A DNA stretch of 33,311 nt from NCBI GenBank assembly GCA_011390415.1, contig JAABSL010000077.1, positions 1 to 33,311 of the forward strand, given 5' to 3'. This document shows positions 16,715 through 24,411 of this stretch, piece after piece. Below the pieces are notes generated by a model. It made no database searches and had not been told where the DNA came from. It was given only the letters and a program-made list of their open reading frames with translations. The translations under genes were made by a program, and so were the position numbers. The DNA comes from Desulfobacteraceae bacterium (lineage in GTDB: Bacteria > Desulfobacterota > Desulfobacteria > Desulfobacterales > Desulfosalsimonadaceae). How positions within the stretch are numbered: position 1 is the first letter of the stretch; every line of letters begins with the position of its first letter.

Positions 16715-17836
16715 ATGATTTCAAAAGAAGAAATTATTCAAAAATCAAAAGAATGCGGGTTTGAGGATGTGGGGTTTACCACGGCCGAACCCTTTGAAAC
16801 GCATCGGGAATTTTTAGCAGGCCGGCAGGCGGAATACGGCTGGGCCGAAACCGTGGGGCTGGAATTAATGAAAGGCACGGATCCGAAAGCCATCATGAAG
16901 GATGCGGAAACGGTGATTGTGCTCATGGAAGTCTATTTCCGCAAGGCTTATCCCCGGCACATGGAGGGCCATTTCGGCCGCTGTTACCTGGATGACGACC
17001 GGGTGACCAAAGACGGCCTGTCCCAGCGCATCAAGGCATTCAGAGGATTTTTGCGGGATAACGGCATTGATTCTAAAGTGCCGTTTAATCTGCCCCACCG
17101 GGTGGCCGCGGCCCGCGCCGGCATGGGCACATTCGGCAAAAACTGCCTGTTCTATTCCAATAACGTGGCCCGGCAGAGTTCCTGGGTCCTGCCCATCGCC
17201 GTGGTGATCAATCAAAAACTGGCGCCCGGCGACCCCACTCTGGAAATGGGATGCCCGGACTGGTGCCGGAACGCCTGTATTGCCGCCTGTCCCACCCGGG
17301 CCCTGAAAGGCAACGGCACCATTGATCCCCGAAAATGTATTTCCTATCTGACCTATTTCGGCGACGGCCTGACCCCGAAGGAACTGCGGGAACCCATGGG
17401 AATTTATGTTTACGGCTGCGACCGGTGCCAGAATGTCTGCCCGCGAAATGCCGCCTGGCTGGCCGCCGATCTGCCGGTCAACGAAAAAGTGGCTGCCAAG
17501 GCCGGTGCCTTTGACCTGTCCGCGCTGCTGCGCATGGACAAACCGTATTTTGAATCCCAAATCTGGCCCCACATGTTTTACATGTCCGCCGATGACCTGT
17601 GGCGATGGAAAATGAATGTTTCCCGGGCCATGGGCAACACCCGTGATCCCATGTATACGGATGACCTGATTTGCGAATTTGAGGAAAATGAAGACCAACG
17701 GGTGCAGGCCATGTGCGCGTGGGCGTTGGGCAGAATCGGCGGAGAAAAAGCAAAAACCGCCCTGGACCGTTTTCTGCGAAAAAGTGCCGGATTGATCCGG
17801 GAAGAAGTAACGGATGCGCTGGCACAATGCCGGTAG
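16715..17836 (+). CDS. QueG-like 4Fe-4S protein with HEAT-repeat C-terminus
   Basis: The 373-residue protein resembles epoxyqueuosine reductase QueG, a cobalamin and double 4Fe-4S enzyme of queuosine synthesis. The central part has RAGMGTFGKN (134-143), then cysteines 180, 184, 188 and 192 (ending ACPT), Cys208, and CDRCQNVCP (235-243). A HEAT-like repeat at about 320-370 (AMCAWALGRIGGEKAKTAL) matches the QueG C-terminal region. Two points speak against it being the housekeeping enzyme: the first cluster has Cys spacing 3-3-3 instead of the usual 2-2-3, and it sits behind a repressible promoter with a TetR gene. GAGGAAA precedes the ATG. The TetR gene follows at its 3' end. It may be a paralog with another reduction role. 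Confidence 0.75.
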   Translation: MISKEEIIQKSKECGFEDVGFTTAEPFETHREFLAGRQAEYGWAETVGLELMKGTDPKAIMKDAETVIVLMEVYFRKAYPRHMEGHFGRCYLDDDRVTKDGLSQRIKAFRGFLRDNGIDSKVPFNLPHRVAAARAGMGTFGKNCLFYSNNVARQSSWVLPIAVVINQKLAPGDPTLEMGCPDWCRNACIAACPTRALKGNGTIDPRKCISYLTYFGDGLTPKELREPMGIYVYGCDRCQNVCPRNAAWLAADLPVNEKVAAKAGAFDLSALLRMDKPYFESQIWPHMFYMSADDLWRWKMNVSRAMGNTRDPMYTDDLICEFEENEDQRVQAMCAWALGRIGGEKAKTALDRFLRKSAGLIREEVTDALAQCR

Positions 17837-17847
17837 CACATGATAAA

Positions 17848-18519
17848 ATGAAAAAAAGATTAAACGCAGACATTCAGAAACCGAAAATCGTAAAGCAATT
17901 TTACAAAACCATTCTTGCGCAAGGGTTTGAAGGCGCCTCTGTTGCCAAAGTGGCAAAGCAAATGCAAATTCATCCCAGTCTGATCCTTCATTATTTCGGA
18001 AATAAGGAAAACCTGACCCTTGCGTTGGTCGATTATGTCATTGATGCGTACGGCAGTCTGCTAAAGAAATTCAAATCACAGGATCTTACGCCGGAAGATC
18101 GGCTGGAAAGGCTTCTGGAAGCGCTCTGGAGCCGGGAATATTATGAAAAAATTGATGTTGCCGGTTCTTTTGCCGTGCTGGCGGTGAGCTTTCGCAATGA
18201 AAAAATCCATCACAAAATCAGGGAACTGTATCGGGGATTGAAAAAATTTCTGGTCCGGGAATTTACGTATTTGATGGATCATCAGGTAGTTGCGGCAAAA
18301 GATCCTGCGCATATGGCCGAAGTGGTCATGACCATGACCGAAGGCTCCCGGCATTTTCGGCGGTTTATCATAGAAGAAGAGAGCGGGGATAACGGGCAAA
18401 TCCGGCGATACAACCAGCAGATGATGGAAGCGGCCTGGCATTATTTAACGGGAAAGCAAAAAACCTGGCCCACAGACCCGGGTTTTTCAGCCTTTCCCGG
18501 AACCCCCTTTGTTCGTTAA
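17848..18519 (+). CDS. TetR-family transcriptional regulator
   Basis: This regulator of about 223 residues has a TetR helix-turn-helix at the N-terminus (GFEGASVAKVAKQMQIHPSL then ILHYFGNKENL), followed by a helical ligand-binding domain. The frame is open far upstream inside the QueG-like gene, but homology begins near the ATG at 17848; an ATG at 17827 overlapping the QueG-like stop is the alternative. It lies in the same operon as that gene, and the promoter carries a TetR-like palindrome, so autorepression is the simplest model. Its ligand is unknown. Its 3' end overlaps the end of the convergent M48 gene by 33 bases. Confidence 0.85.
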   Translation: MKKRLNADIQKPKIVKQFYKTILAQGFEGASVAKVAKQMQIHPSLILHYFGNKENLTLALVDYVIDAYGSLLKKFKSQDLTPEDRLERLLEALWSREYYEKIDVAGSFAVLAVSFRNEKIHHKIRELYRGLKKFLVREFTYLMDHQVVAAKDPAHMAEVVMTMTEGSRHFRRFIIEEESGDNGQIRRYNQQMMEAAWHYLTGKQKTWPTDPGFSAFPGTPFVR

Positions 18520-20415
18520 GACCGGGGGTACCGGAAGATTGAGGGCATAGGCAATGGCGCGCAGCAATTCCGCTTCCTTGGTGGTCACGGTCTGGTCAAA
18601 CAACACACAGTAAGCGCAGGCGTCCAGTATGGTTTTTTTGACAGCCGGAGACGATGCCGCAAAGTTTGAAATGGCGCTGCCCACCACAGGGAACGGTTTG
18701 TTCACCATTTGCGGATGTCTGCCAGCATCGCCTGATGTTTTCGAAGCCGCCGGAATCATTTTTATTGCAAACATAAAGGCTTTTTCAGCATCTGCCGGGT
18801 TATCATGCCCTTCAATGGCGAGCTTGGAGAGCAATATAGTTGCTTCTTCCATCAGCGGTTCAATGCTTTTAAATTTTTGTTTTGCCGTTGCCGGATGGGA
18901 CGCGGTCTCCAGGCGGCTGGTGATGATAAGCTGCAGCGTATATTCAAACAGACTGAGCCGGCCGTCGGATTCCGCCAGAATGGCAACTGCCTGCTGAAAT
19001 GATCGTAACTGCTCAGCCGACATCCGTCGCAGCATGGGAACCGCCAGATCCAGAAGCGGCAGTTTCATTTCACGATCAAGGGTCTGAACGGTTTTGTCCA
19101 GAATTGAGACATGCCGGACGAGCGTGTCCGGCATGACCTGTCTCAGTCCTTCAAGCTGGCGCCTTTTTTCATGGGCGTCTGCGTCAAGGAGCATGGCAAA
19201 TACGACAGCGGATGCGCCCATGGGGTCATTCAGCTCTTTTCGAATGTCGACCGGAATTGATTCCATAATTTTTACGCTGTGCGCCACATGTTCGGCATCC
19301 AGTGAACCGGTACTGTTTATAACATTTTCCGGGTCAATCTCAAATCTGCTGCCGGACCCCGCAAATCCCATGGCCGCGGTTTCTTTTCGGGAAACCGGCG
19401 GGACTTTTTCGCGAATTGCGGCAAAGTCGCCGTTAAATGACGGATCAATTTTTTGGATACGCTGTTTGATGGGCGGGTGAGTGGCAAAAAGCGAACGGAT
19501 GGCCGGGCCAAAAAACATATGACTGGTTTCCGATGCCAGGGGAGCCGATATCTTCGAGCCCTTTGAAAAGCCGCCGATCTTTTTTAATGCATTGGCAATC
19601 CCCGGCGGATTGCGGGTAAACTGAACGGCCGAAGCGTCGGCCAGATATTCCCGCTGGCGGGACACCGCGCTTTGGATAATGCGCGAGACGAAAACACCGA
19701 TGTAACCGATGGCAATAAAGGACAATCCGAGAGCCAGTGCCGGCATGCCGTTTTTCCGGCTCCGGGAACCGGATCGCAGAACCATGCTTCCGATGGACGC
19801 AATGATCAGAATACCGCTGATCATGCCGATCAGCCGGATGTTCAGCCGCATGTCTCCGTTTAAAATATGGCTGAACTCATGGGCCACCACCCCTTGCAGC
19901 TCATCTCTTGTCAATTGCCGGAGGCACCCGTCGGTGACCGCCACCACCGCGTCATCCGGGCTGTATCCGGCGGCAAAGGCATTAATTCCTTTTTCCCCGT
20001 CAAGCACATAGGCCATGGGAACCGGGATGCCGGCGGCGATTGCCATTTCTTCCACTACATTGATGAATTTTTTTTCATCCGGATCACGGGTGGCGGAATT
20101 GACCGGCCGGCCGCCCAGGCTTTCGGCAATATAGGACCCGCCGCGCCGTAACGCCATAATTTTAAACAGACTGCCGCCGATAATAATCAGCAAAACGGCC
20201 CCCATCACACCCAAAAAGATATCCGGATCAAACCAGGTGAAGGCACTTTCTCCGATTGGAGCATCGGGTGGCAGCGGCTGGGACTGGGAAAAGAAAATCC
20301 CGATGATGACCAGATACACGGCCAAAACAATACCGATCACCGCCAGCCCGAAGAGTGCCACCAGCAGCGCGGTTTTTTGTTTGGATTGATCCTGATGTTC
20401 AAAAAAATTTTTCAA
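18487..20415 (-). CDS. M48 family (HtpX-like) membrane metalloprotease with long C-terminal domain
   Basis: This is a 642-residue zinc protease. Two membrane helices (about 15-42 and 65-88) precede the active site HEFSH (179-183), followed by another hydrophobic pair (about 195-212 and 228-248) and the third-ligand region REYLADASAV (256-265). This core resembles HtpX (about 290 residues), the membrane quality-control protease. An extra helical region of some 330 residues follows; the segment FQQAVAILAESDGRLSLFEYTL resembles a TerB-like fold. The start is a TTG without a clear ribosome site, lying within a repeated sequence, so it is uncertain. It follows lemA by 24 bases; the M48-LemA pair is widespread and probably acts together at the membrane. 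Confidence 0.9.
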   Translation of the reverse strand: MKNFFEHQDQSKQKTALLVALFGLAVIGIVLAVYLVIIGIFFSQSQPLPPDAPIGESAFTWFDPDIFLGVMGAVLLIIIGGSLFKIMALRRGGSYIAESLGGRPVNSATRDPDEKKFINVVEEMAIAAGIPVPMAYVLDGEKGINAFAAGYSPDDAVVAVTDGCLRQLTRDELQGVVAHEFSHILNGDMRLNIRLIGMISGILIIASIGSMVLRSGSRSRKNGMPALALGLSFIAIGYIGVFVSRIIQSAVSRQREYLADASAVQFTRNPPGIANALKKIGGFSKGSKISAPLASETSHMFFGPAIRSLFATHPPIKQRIQKIDPSFNGDFAAIREKVPPVSRKETAAMGFAGSGSRFEIDPENVINSTGSLDAEHVAHSVKIMESIPVDIRKELNDPMGASAVVFAMLLDADAHEKRRQLEGLRQVMPDTLVRHVSILDKTVQTLDREMKLPLLDLAVPMLRRMSAEQLRSFQQAVAILAESDGRLSLFEYTLQLIITSRLETASHPATAKQKFKSIEPLMEEATILLSKLAIEGHDNPADAEKAFMFAIKMIPAASKTSGDAGRHPQMVNKPFPVVGSAISNFAASSPAVKKTILDACAYCVLFDQTVTTKEAELLRAIAYALNLPVPPVLTNKGGSGKG

Positions 20416-20438
20416 AATTTGAAACGCTCAACTTAGGT
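20410..20438 (-). repeat. dispersed 29-base repeat, copy A
   Basis: The minus strand reads ACCTAAGTTGAGCG, directly followed by the palindrome TTTCAAATTTTGAAA. The same sequence with one change occurs at 27213-27241 on the plus strand. This copy fills the lemA-M48 gap and runs over the M48 TTG start. Confidence 0.85.
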
Positions 20439-20439
20439 G

Positions 20440-21027
20440 TTAGAAAGTGACTTTCGGGGCCTTCCGTTCTTCTGCGCTTTCCGTGGATTCCAGCAGTTCG
20501 GCGGGGGTGAAGTTGAACATACCGGCCACCAGGTTTGCGGGAAATTTCTCCCGGGAAATATTGTAGGCCATTACCGCGTCATTAAATGCCTGCCGGGCAA
20601 ACGCGATGCGGTTTTCCGTGGAGGACAGTTCTTCCTGAAGCTGGGCCATGTTCTGGTTGGCTTTCAGATCCGGATAATTTTCCGACAGGGCAAAAAGTCG
20701 GCCCAGCGCTCCGGAAAGCATCCCTTCGGAGGCGGACAGATTTTGCATGGCTCCCGGGTCTCCGGGGTTTTCAGACGCCCGGTTGCTGGCGGATACCGCC
20801 GAATTCCGGGCGGCGATGACGGCTTCCAGGGTTTCCCGCTCATGCTGCATATACTTTTTGACCACTTCCACCAGATTGGGGATCAGGTCGTAGCGCCGTT
20901 TGAGCTGGACGTCAATCTGGGCAAAGGCATTTTTAAAACGGTTCTTCCGGGTGACCAGGCTGTTGTAAATGACCGCAATGGCGACGATGCAGGCAATGAT
21001 AATTCCAAGAATGATGAGTCCCGTCAA
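20440..21027 (-). CDS. lemA: LemA family protein
   Basis: The 195-residue protein has one N-terminal membrane helix (about 3-24) and a long helical cytoplasmic or periplasmic bundle. The family motifs are YNSLVTRKNRFKNAFAQIDV near residue 21, RRYDLIPNLVEVVKKY near 44 and the later AFARQAFNDAVMAYN. The start is a TTG, which is well supported because GGAGG lies six bases upstream and the helix begins immediately. Its role is not established in general; it often pairs with HtpX-like or TPM-domain proteins, and here it precedes the M48 protease by 24 bases in one operon. Confidence 0.93.
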   Translation of the reverse strand: MTGLIILGIIIACIVAIAVIYNSLVTRKNRFKNAFAQIDVQLKRRYDLIPNLVEVVKKYMQHERETLEAVIAARNSAVSASNRASENPGDPGAMQNLSASEGMLSGALGRLFALSENYPDLKANQNMAQLQEELSSTENRIAFARQAFNDAVMAYNISREKFPANLVAGMFNFTPAELLESTESAEERKAPKVTF

Positions 21028-21113
21028 GGTGAACCTCCTGTTTTAAATGGTTTTTTATCTATAGCGTGTTTGAACGGAAAGCCTCGAGATGACCGTCTGG
21101 CATTTGAGGTTTT

Positions 21114-21137
21114 CAGTCACCCACTATTGGGTGGCTG
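21114..21137. terminator. hairpin between fumC and lemA
   Basis: CAGTCACCCA and TGGGTGGCTG form a 10-base stem with one wobble around CTAT. It follows the fumC stop by 6 bases on the minus strand but lacks a T run there; on the plus strand CTCTTTTT follows. Confidence 0.5.
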
Positions 21138-21143
21138 CTCTTT

Positions 21144-22520
21144 TTAAATAAGGGTGCCGAATAAAATCGTTTTTAATTCTTTTTCCGGCAAAATGTGTTC
21201 TTCCCGGGCAACGGTTTCAATGGTTTTTCCTTCTGCGAACGCTTTTTTGGCAATTTCCGCGGCCCGGTCATATCCGATATGGGGCACCAGGCTGGTGACG
21301 ATCCCTAAGCTGTTTTGAATGTTATGATGACATTGGTCCGCATTGGCCGTGATGCCGGAGATGCATTTTTCTGCCAGCAGGCTGGCGGCTGCAGACAGCA
21401 GCTCAATGGACTGGATCAGGTTGTAGGCAACGAGCGGCAGCATGGTGTTGAGTTCAAAATAGCCCCCCAGGCCGCCGATGCTGATGGTGGTGTCGTTGCC
21501 GATAACCTGGGCGCAGATCTGGATCACCGATTCCGGTATGACCGGATTGATTTTGCCGGGCATAATGGAGGAACCGGGCTGGAGTTCGGGCAGACGGATT
21601 TCGCCGAGCCCGCATCTCGGGCCGGATGCCAGCCATCGGATATCGTTGGCGATTTTTGACAGACTGACGGCAATGGTTTTGAGAATTCCGCTGGCTTCTA
21701 CCGCCGTATCGCACGCACCCTGGGACTCGAAGTGATTGGGCGATTCCTCAAATGGCAGGCCGGTTTCACCGGAAATAAGGTCGATAACTTTGCCGGCAAA
21801 CTCTTTGTGTGCGTTTAAGCCGGTTCCCACAGCCGTTCCGCCCAGCGCAAGAACGCACAGTCTTTTTTGAACCGGTTCCAGCCGGTCAGCGGCCAGCCGG
21901 ACCTGCCGGGCGTATCCGGAAAATTCGTTGCCCAGGGTCATGATGACCGCGTCCTGGAGGTGGGTGCGCCCGATTTTGTGGATATTTTTAAATTCTTCTG
22001 CTTTATTGTCCAACGTCTGAAAAAGGGCGTCCAGAGCAGGGGCCAGTTGTTTCTGGACCAGCCGGGCAGCGGAAATATGAATGGCGGACGGGATGACGTC
22101 ATTGCTGGACTGGCAGCAATTGACATGGTCGTTGGGATGTACCGGCGTTTTGCCGGATTTTTTCCCGGTCAGGATTTCATTGGCCCGGCAGGCAATGACT
22201 TCATTGAGATTCATGTTGGTGGAGGTACCGGAACCGGTCTGAAAGACGTCTACCGGGAACTGGGTGCGAAATTTACCGGCCATGATTTCTTCGCAGGCCT
22301 GGCCGATGGCGCTGCCGGCTCCTGCCGGGATCAGCTCCAGATTCTGATTCACGGAGGCCGCATGTTTTTTGACCATTGTCAGAGAATGGATAAAAATATC
22401 CGGCAGTCTGAGTGAGCTTACCGGAAAATTTTCAATGGCCCGCTGGGTCTGAGGGCCGTAATAGGCATCTTCCGGCACCCGAACCGTTCCCAGGCTGTCG
22501 GTTTCTTCTCTGTATTCCAT
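21144..22520 (-). CDS. fumC: class II fumarate hydratase
   Basis: The 458-residue enzyme converts fumarate and malate in the cytoplasm, part of the citric acid cycle or fumarate respiration. Superfamily motifs are present: GSGTSTNMN near 96, the HPNDHVN and SSND substrate-binding segments near 128-140, GGTAVGTGLNAH near 228 and the signature GSSIMPGKINP near 316. The P-G-K form and following NPVIPE fit fumarases of anaerobic Proteobacteria-like groups better than aspartase (PAKVNPV), though aspartase activity cannot be excluded by eye. It is iron-independent, unlike class I. AGGAG lies 7 bases before the ATG. A hairpin follows the stop. Confidence 0.92.
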   Translation of the reverse strand: MEYREETDSLGTVRVPEDAYYGPQTQRAIENFPVSSLRLPDIFIHSLTMVKKHAASVNQNLELIPAGAGSAIGQACEEIMAGKFRTQFPVDVFQTGSGTSTNMNLNEVIACRANEILTGKKSGKTPVHPNDHVNCCQSSNDVIPSAIHISAARLVQKQLAPALDALFQTLDNKAEEFKNIHKIGRTHLQDAVIMTLGNEFSGYARQVRLAADRLEPVQKRLCVLALGGTAVGTGLNAHKEFAGKVIDLISGETGLPFEESPNHFESQGACDTAVEASGILKTIAVSLSKIANDIRWLASGPRCGLGEIRLPELQPGSSIMPGKINPVIPESVIQICAQVIGNDTTISIGGLGGYFELNTMLPLVAYNLIQSIELLSAAASLLAEKCISGITANADQCHHNIQNSLGIVTSLVPHIGYDRAAEIAKKAFAEGKTIETVAREEHILPEKELKTILFGTLI

Positions 22521-22777
22521 GACAGGCTCCTGTTTTTTTAATAATGCCGTCGACCTTTTGTGATGATTTTTATTTCTGTCATATCTACCATACTTTTCCC
22601 TGACGGCTCAACTGATTTGATGAAAACCGGATCAGATGAAATGATTTGTTCCCGTTGTTCTTTTATGTTAATTGTTTATCTTTAGTTTGTCCTAAACCGG
22701 TCAGGAATCAGAAATCGCGCCGGCCATTTTTGGTGCGGTCGGGCATATCCGGTTCAATTTTAAAATGAGGAAATCCG
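22521..22777. other. divergent intergenic region, fumC/serA
   Basis: This 257-base AT-rich gap must contain both promoters. I see no element strong enough to name; GAGG precedes the serA start. Confidence 0.4.
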
Positions 22778-24370
22778 ATGTTTAAAATAATGATCAGAGA
22801 CACCATGTCCCTGACGGCAAAGGAAATACTCGAAGCCACCGGAAAAATTGAGGTGACGGTGGATAATGACAAGGCTTTCAACGATCCGGCCGCATTGTCA
22901 AAAATTATCGGCGAATTTGACGGTCTGGCGGTGAGAAGCGGAACCCGGGTGACAGCAGAAGTGCTTGAGCATGCGCCCCGGCTGAAAGTGATCGGCCGGG
23001 CCGGTATCGGCGTGGACAACATCGACCTGAAAGCCGCAACCCGGAAAGGGATTGTGGTGATGAACGCCCCGGGGGGAAATACCGTAACCACGGCGGAACA
23101 TGCCATTGCCATGATGCTGTCCCTTGCCCGGAATATTCCCCAGGCGACCGCCCTGCTGAGGGAAGGAAAATGGGAAAAAAAGCAGTTGACCGGTATGGAG
23201 ATTTGCGGAAAAACACTGGGGATTGTGGGGCTGGGAAATATCGGATCCATTGTGGCGGACCGGGCCAGGGGACTGAAAATGAAGGTGATTGCATCCGATC
23301 CCTACATCAGCAAAGACGCTGCCGGAAAGCTCGGCGTCAGCCTGGTTCCACTGGAAAAACTGCTGGCGGTATCGGATTTTATTTCACTGCATGTCCCGCG
23401 GCTGGAAGAAACGAAAAATATGATCAATGCGGCCACGTTGTCGAGAATGAAACCGGGCGTTCGGATTATCAATTGTTCCCGGGGCGAGGTAATGAATCTG
23501 GAAGATCTGCACAATGCGATTCTAAGCGGTCATGTGGCCGGTGCCGCCCTGGATGTGTTTCCGGTGGAACCGCCGGATGCATCTTTAAAAATTTTAAAAA
23601 ATCCCCGTGTGATTCTGTCGCCGCACTTGGGGGCCAGTACCGGCGAGGCGCAGGTGAATGTTGCGCGCATGATTGCCGAACAGATGGCGGCCTATCTGCT
23701 GGAAGGGGTGATCACCAATGCCGTGAATTTCCCGTCCGTTTCCATGGAAGAGATGGAACGGCTCAGTCCCTATCTCAATCTGGCGGAAAAAATGGGATCC
23801 ATGATGGGGCAGCTGATCCGGGCACCCCATGACATTTCCATCGATTACAGCGGTGATATCACCACTCTTGCCATGAAGCCGGTGACCCACGCACTGCTCA
23901 AGGGACTTTTGAGCGTATTTACCGATCAGCCGGTCAACTACGTCAATGCCCGGGAAGTGGCAAAATCCAAGGGAATCGGCATCAAAGAGGCCGTCACCCA
24001 TGCCGACAGCGCGTTTTCCAGCCTGATCAAACTCAAGATCGAGGCCACGGATGCAAAACCGGATGAAATATGGGGGACCATTTATGAAAAAAAATATCCG
24101 CGGCTGGTGCGGATCGGAGATGTGTATCTCGATGCCGTGCCGGACGGGTCCATGATTGTGATTCAGAATGTTGACAAACCCGGGGTGATTGGAAATGTGG
24201 GCACCACCCTCGGCAGGCACAATGTCAATATCGGCCGGTTCCAGCTCGGCCGCCGGGATGACCGGGCCGTTTGTCTGGTGAATATTGATACGCCGGTGGA
24301 CGAACAGGTGCTTGCGGAAATCAAAGAGCTGCCGAATATCCTGTCTGCCAGACAAATTCTGCTTGGATAG
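22778..24370 (+). CDS. serA: D-3-phosphoglycerate dehydrogenase
   Basis: This 530-residue enzyme oxidises 3-phosphoglycerate with NAD, the first step of serine synthesis. The N-terminal catalytic and Rossmann parts show GRAGIGVDNID (about 72-82), the nucleotide motif GLGNIGS near 150, the catalytic NCSRGEV arginine near 231, the glutamate in FPVEPP near 262 and histidine in SPHLGAS near 284. The middle regulatory (ASB) domain and a C-terminal ACT domain (MIVIQNVDKPGVIGNVGTTLG, about 450-470) make it the long type found in most bacteria other than E. coli; the ACT domain suggests serine feedback. GAGGAAA precedes the ATG. The kinase gene begins 41 bases later on the same strand. Confidence 0.96.
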   Translation: MFKIMIRDTMSLTAKEILEATGKIEVTVDNDKAFNDPAALSKIIGEFDGLAVRSGTRVTAEVLEHAPRLKVIGRAGIGVDNIDLKAATRKGIVVMNAPGGNTVTTAEHAIAMMLSLARNIPQATALLREGKWEKKQLTGMEICGKTLGIVGLGNIGSIVADRARGLKMKVIASDPYISKDAAGKLGVSLVPLEKLLAVSDFISLHVPRLEETKNMINAATLSRMKPGVRIINCSRGEVMNLEDLHNAILSGHVAGAALDVFPVEPPDASLKILKNPRVILSPHLGASTGEAQVNVARMIAEQMAAYLLEGVITNAVNFPSVSMEEMERLSPYLNLAEKMGSMMGQLIRAPHDISIDYSGDITTLAMKPVTHALLKGLLSVFTDQPVNYVNAREVAKSKGIGIKEAVTHADSAFSSLIKLKIEATDAKPDEIWGTIYEKKYPRLVRIGDVYLDAVPDGSMIVIQNVDKPGVIGNVGTTLGRHNVNIGRFQLGRRDDRAVCLVNIDTPVDEQVLAEIKELPNILSARQILLG

Positions 24371-24411
24371 ATCGGTGCTGTTTCAGTTGTTTAAATAATC
24401 GGCCAGGAGAG

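Noticed and set aside
16479-16724. 81-codon minus-strand frame in the GrpE/QueG-like intergenic region
   Set aside because: It overlaps two promoters and an operator, and has no ribosome site or recognisable sequence.
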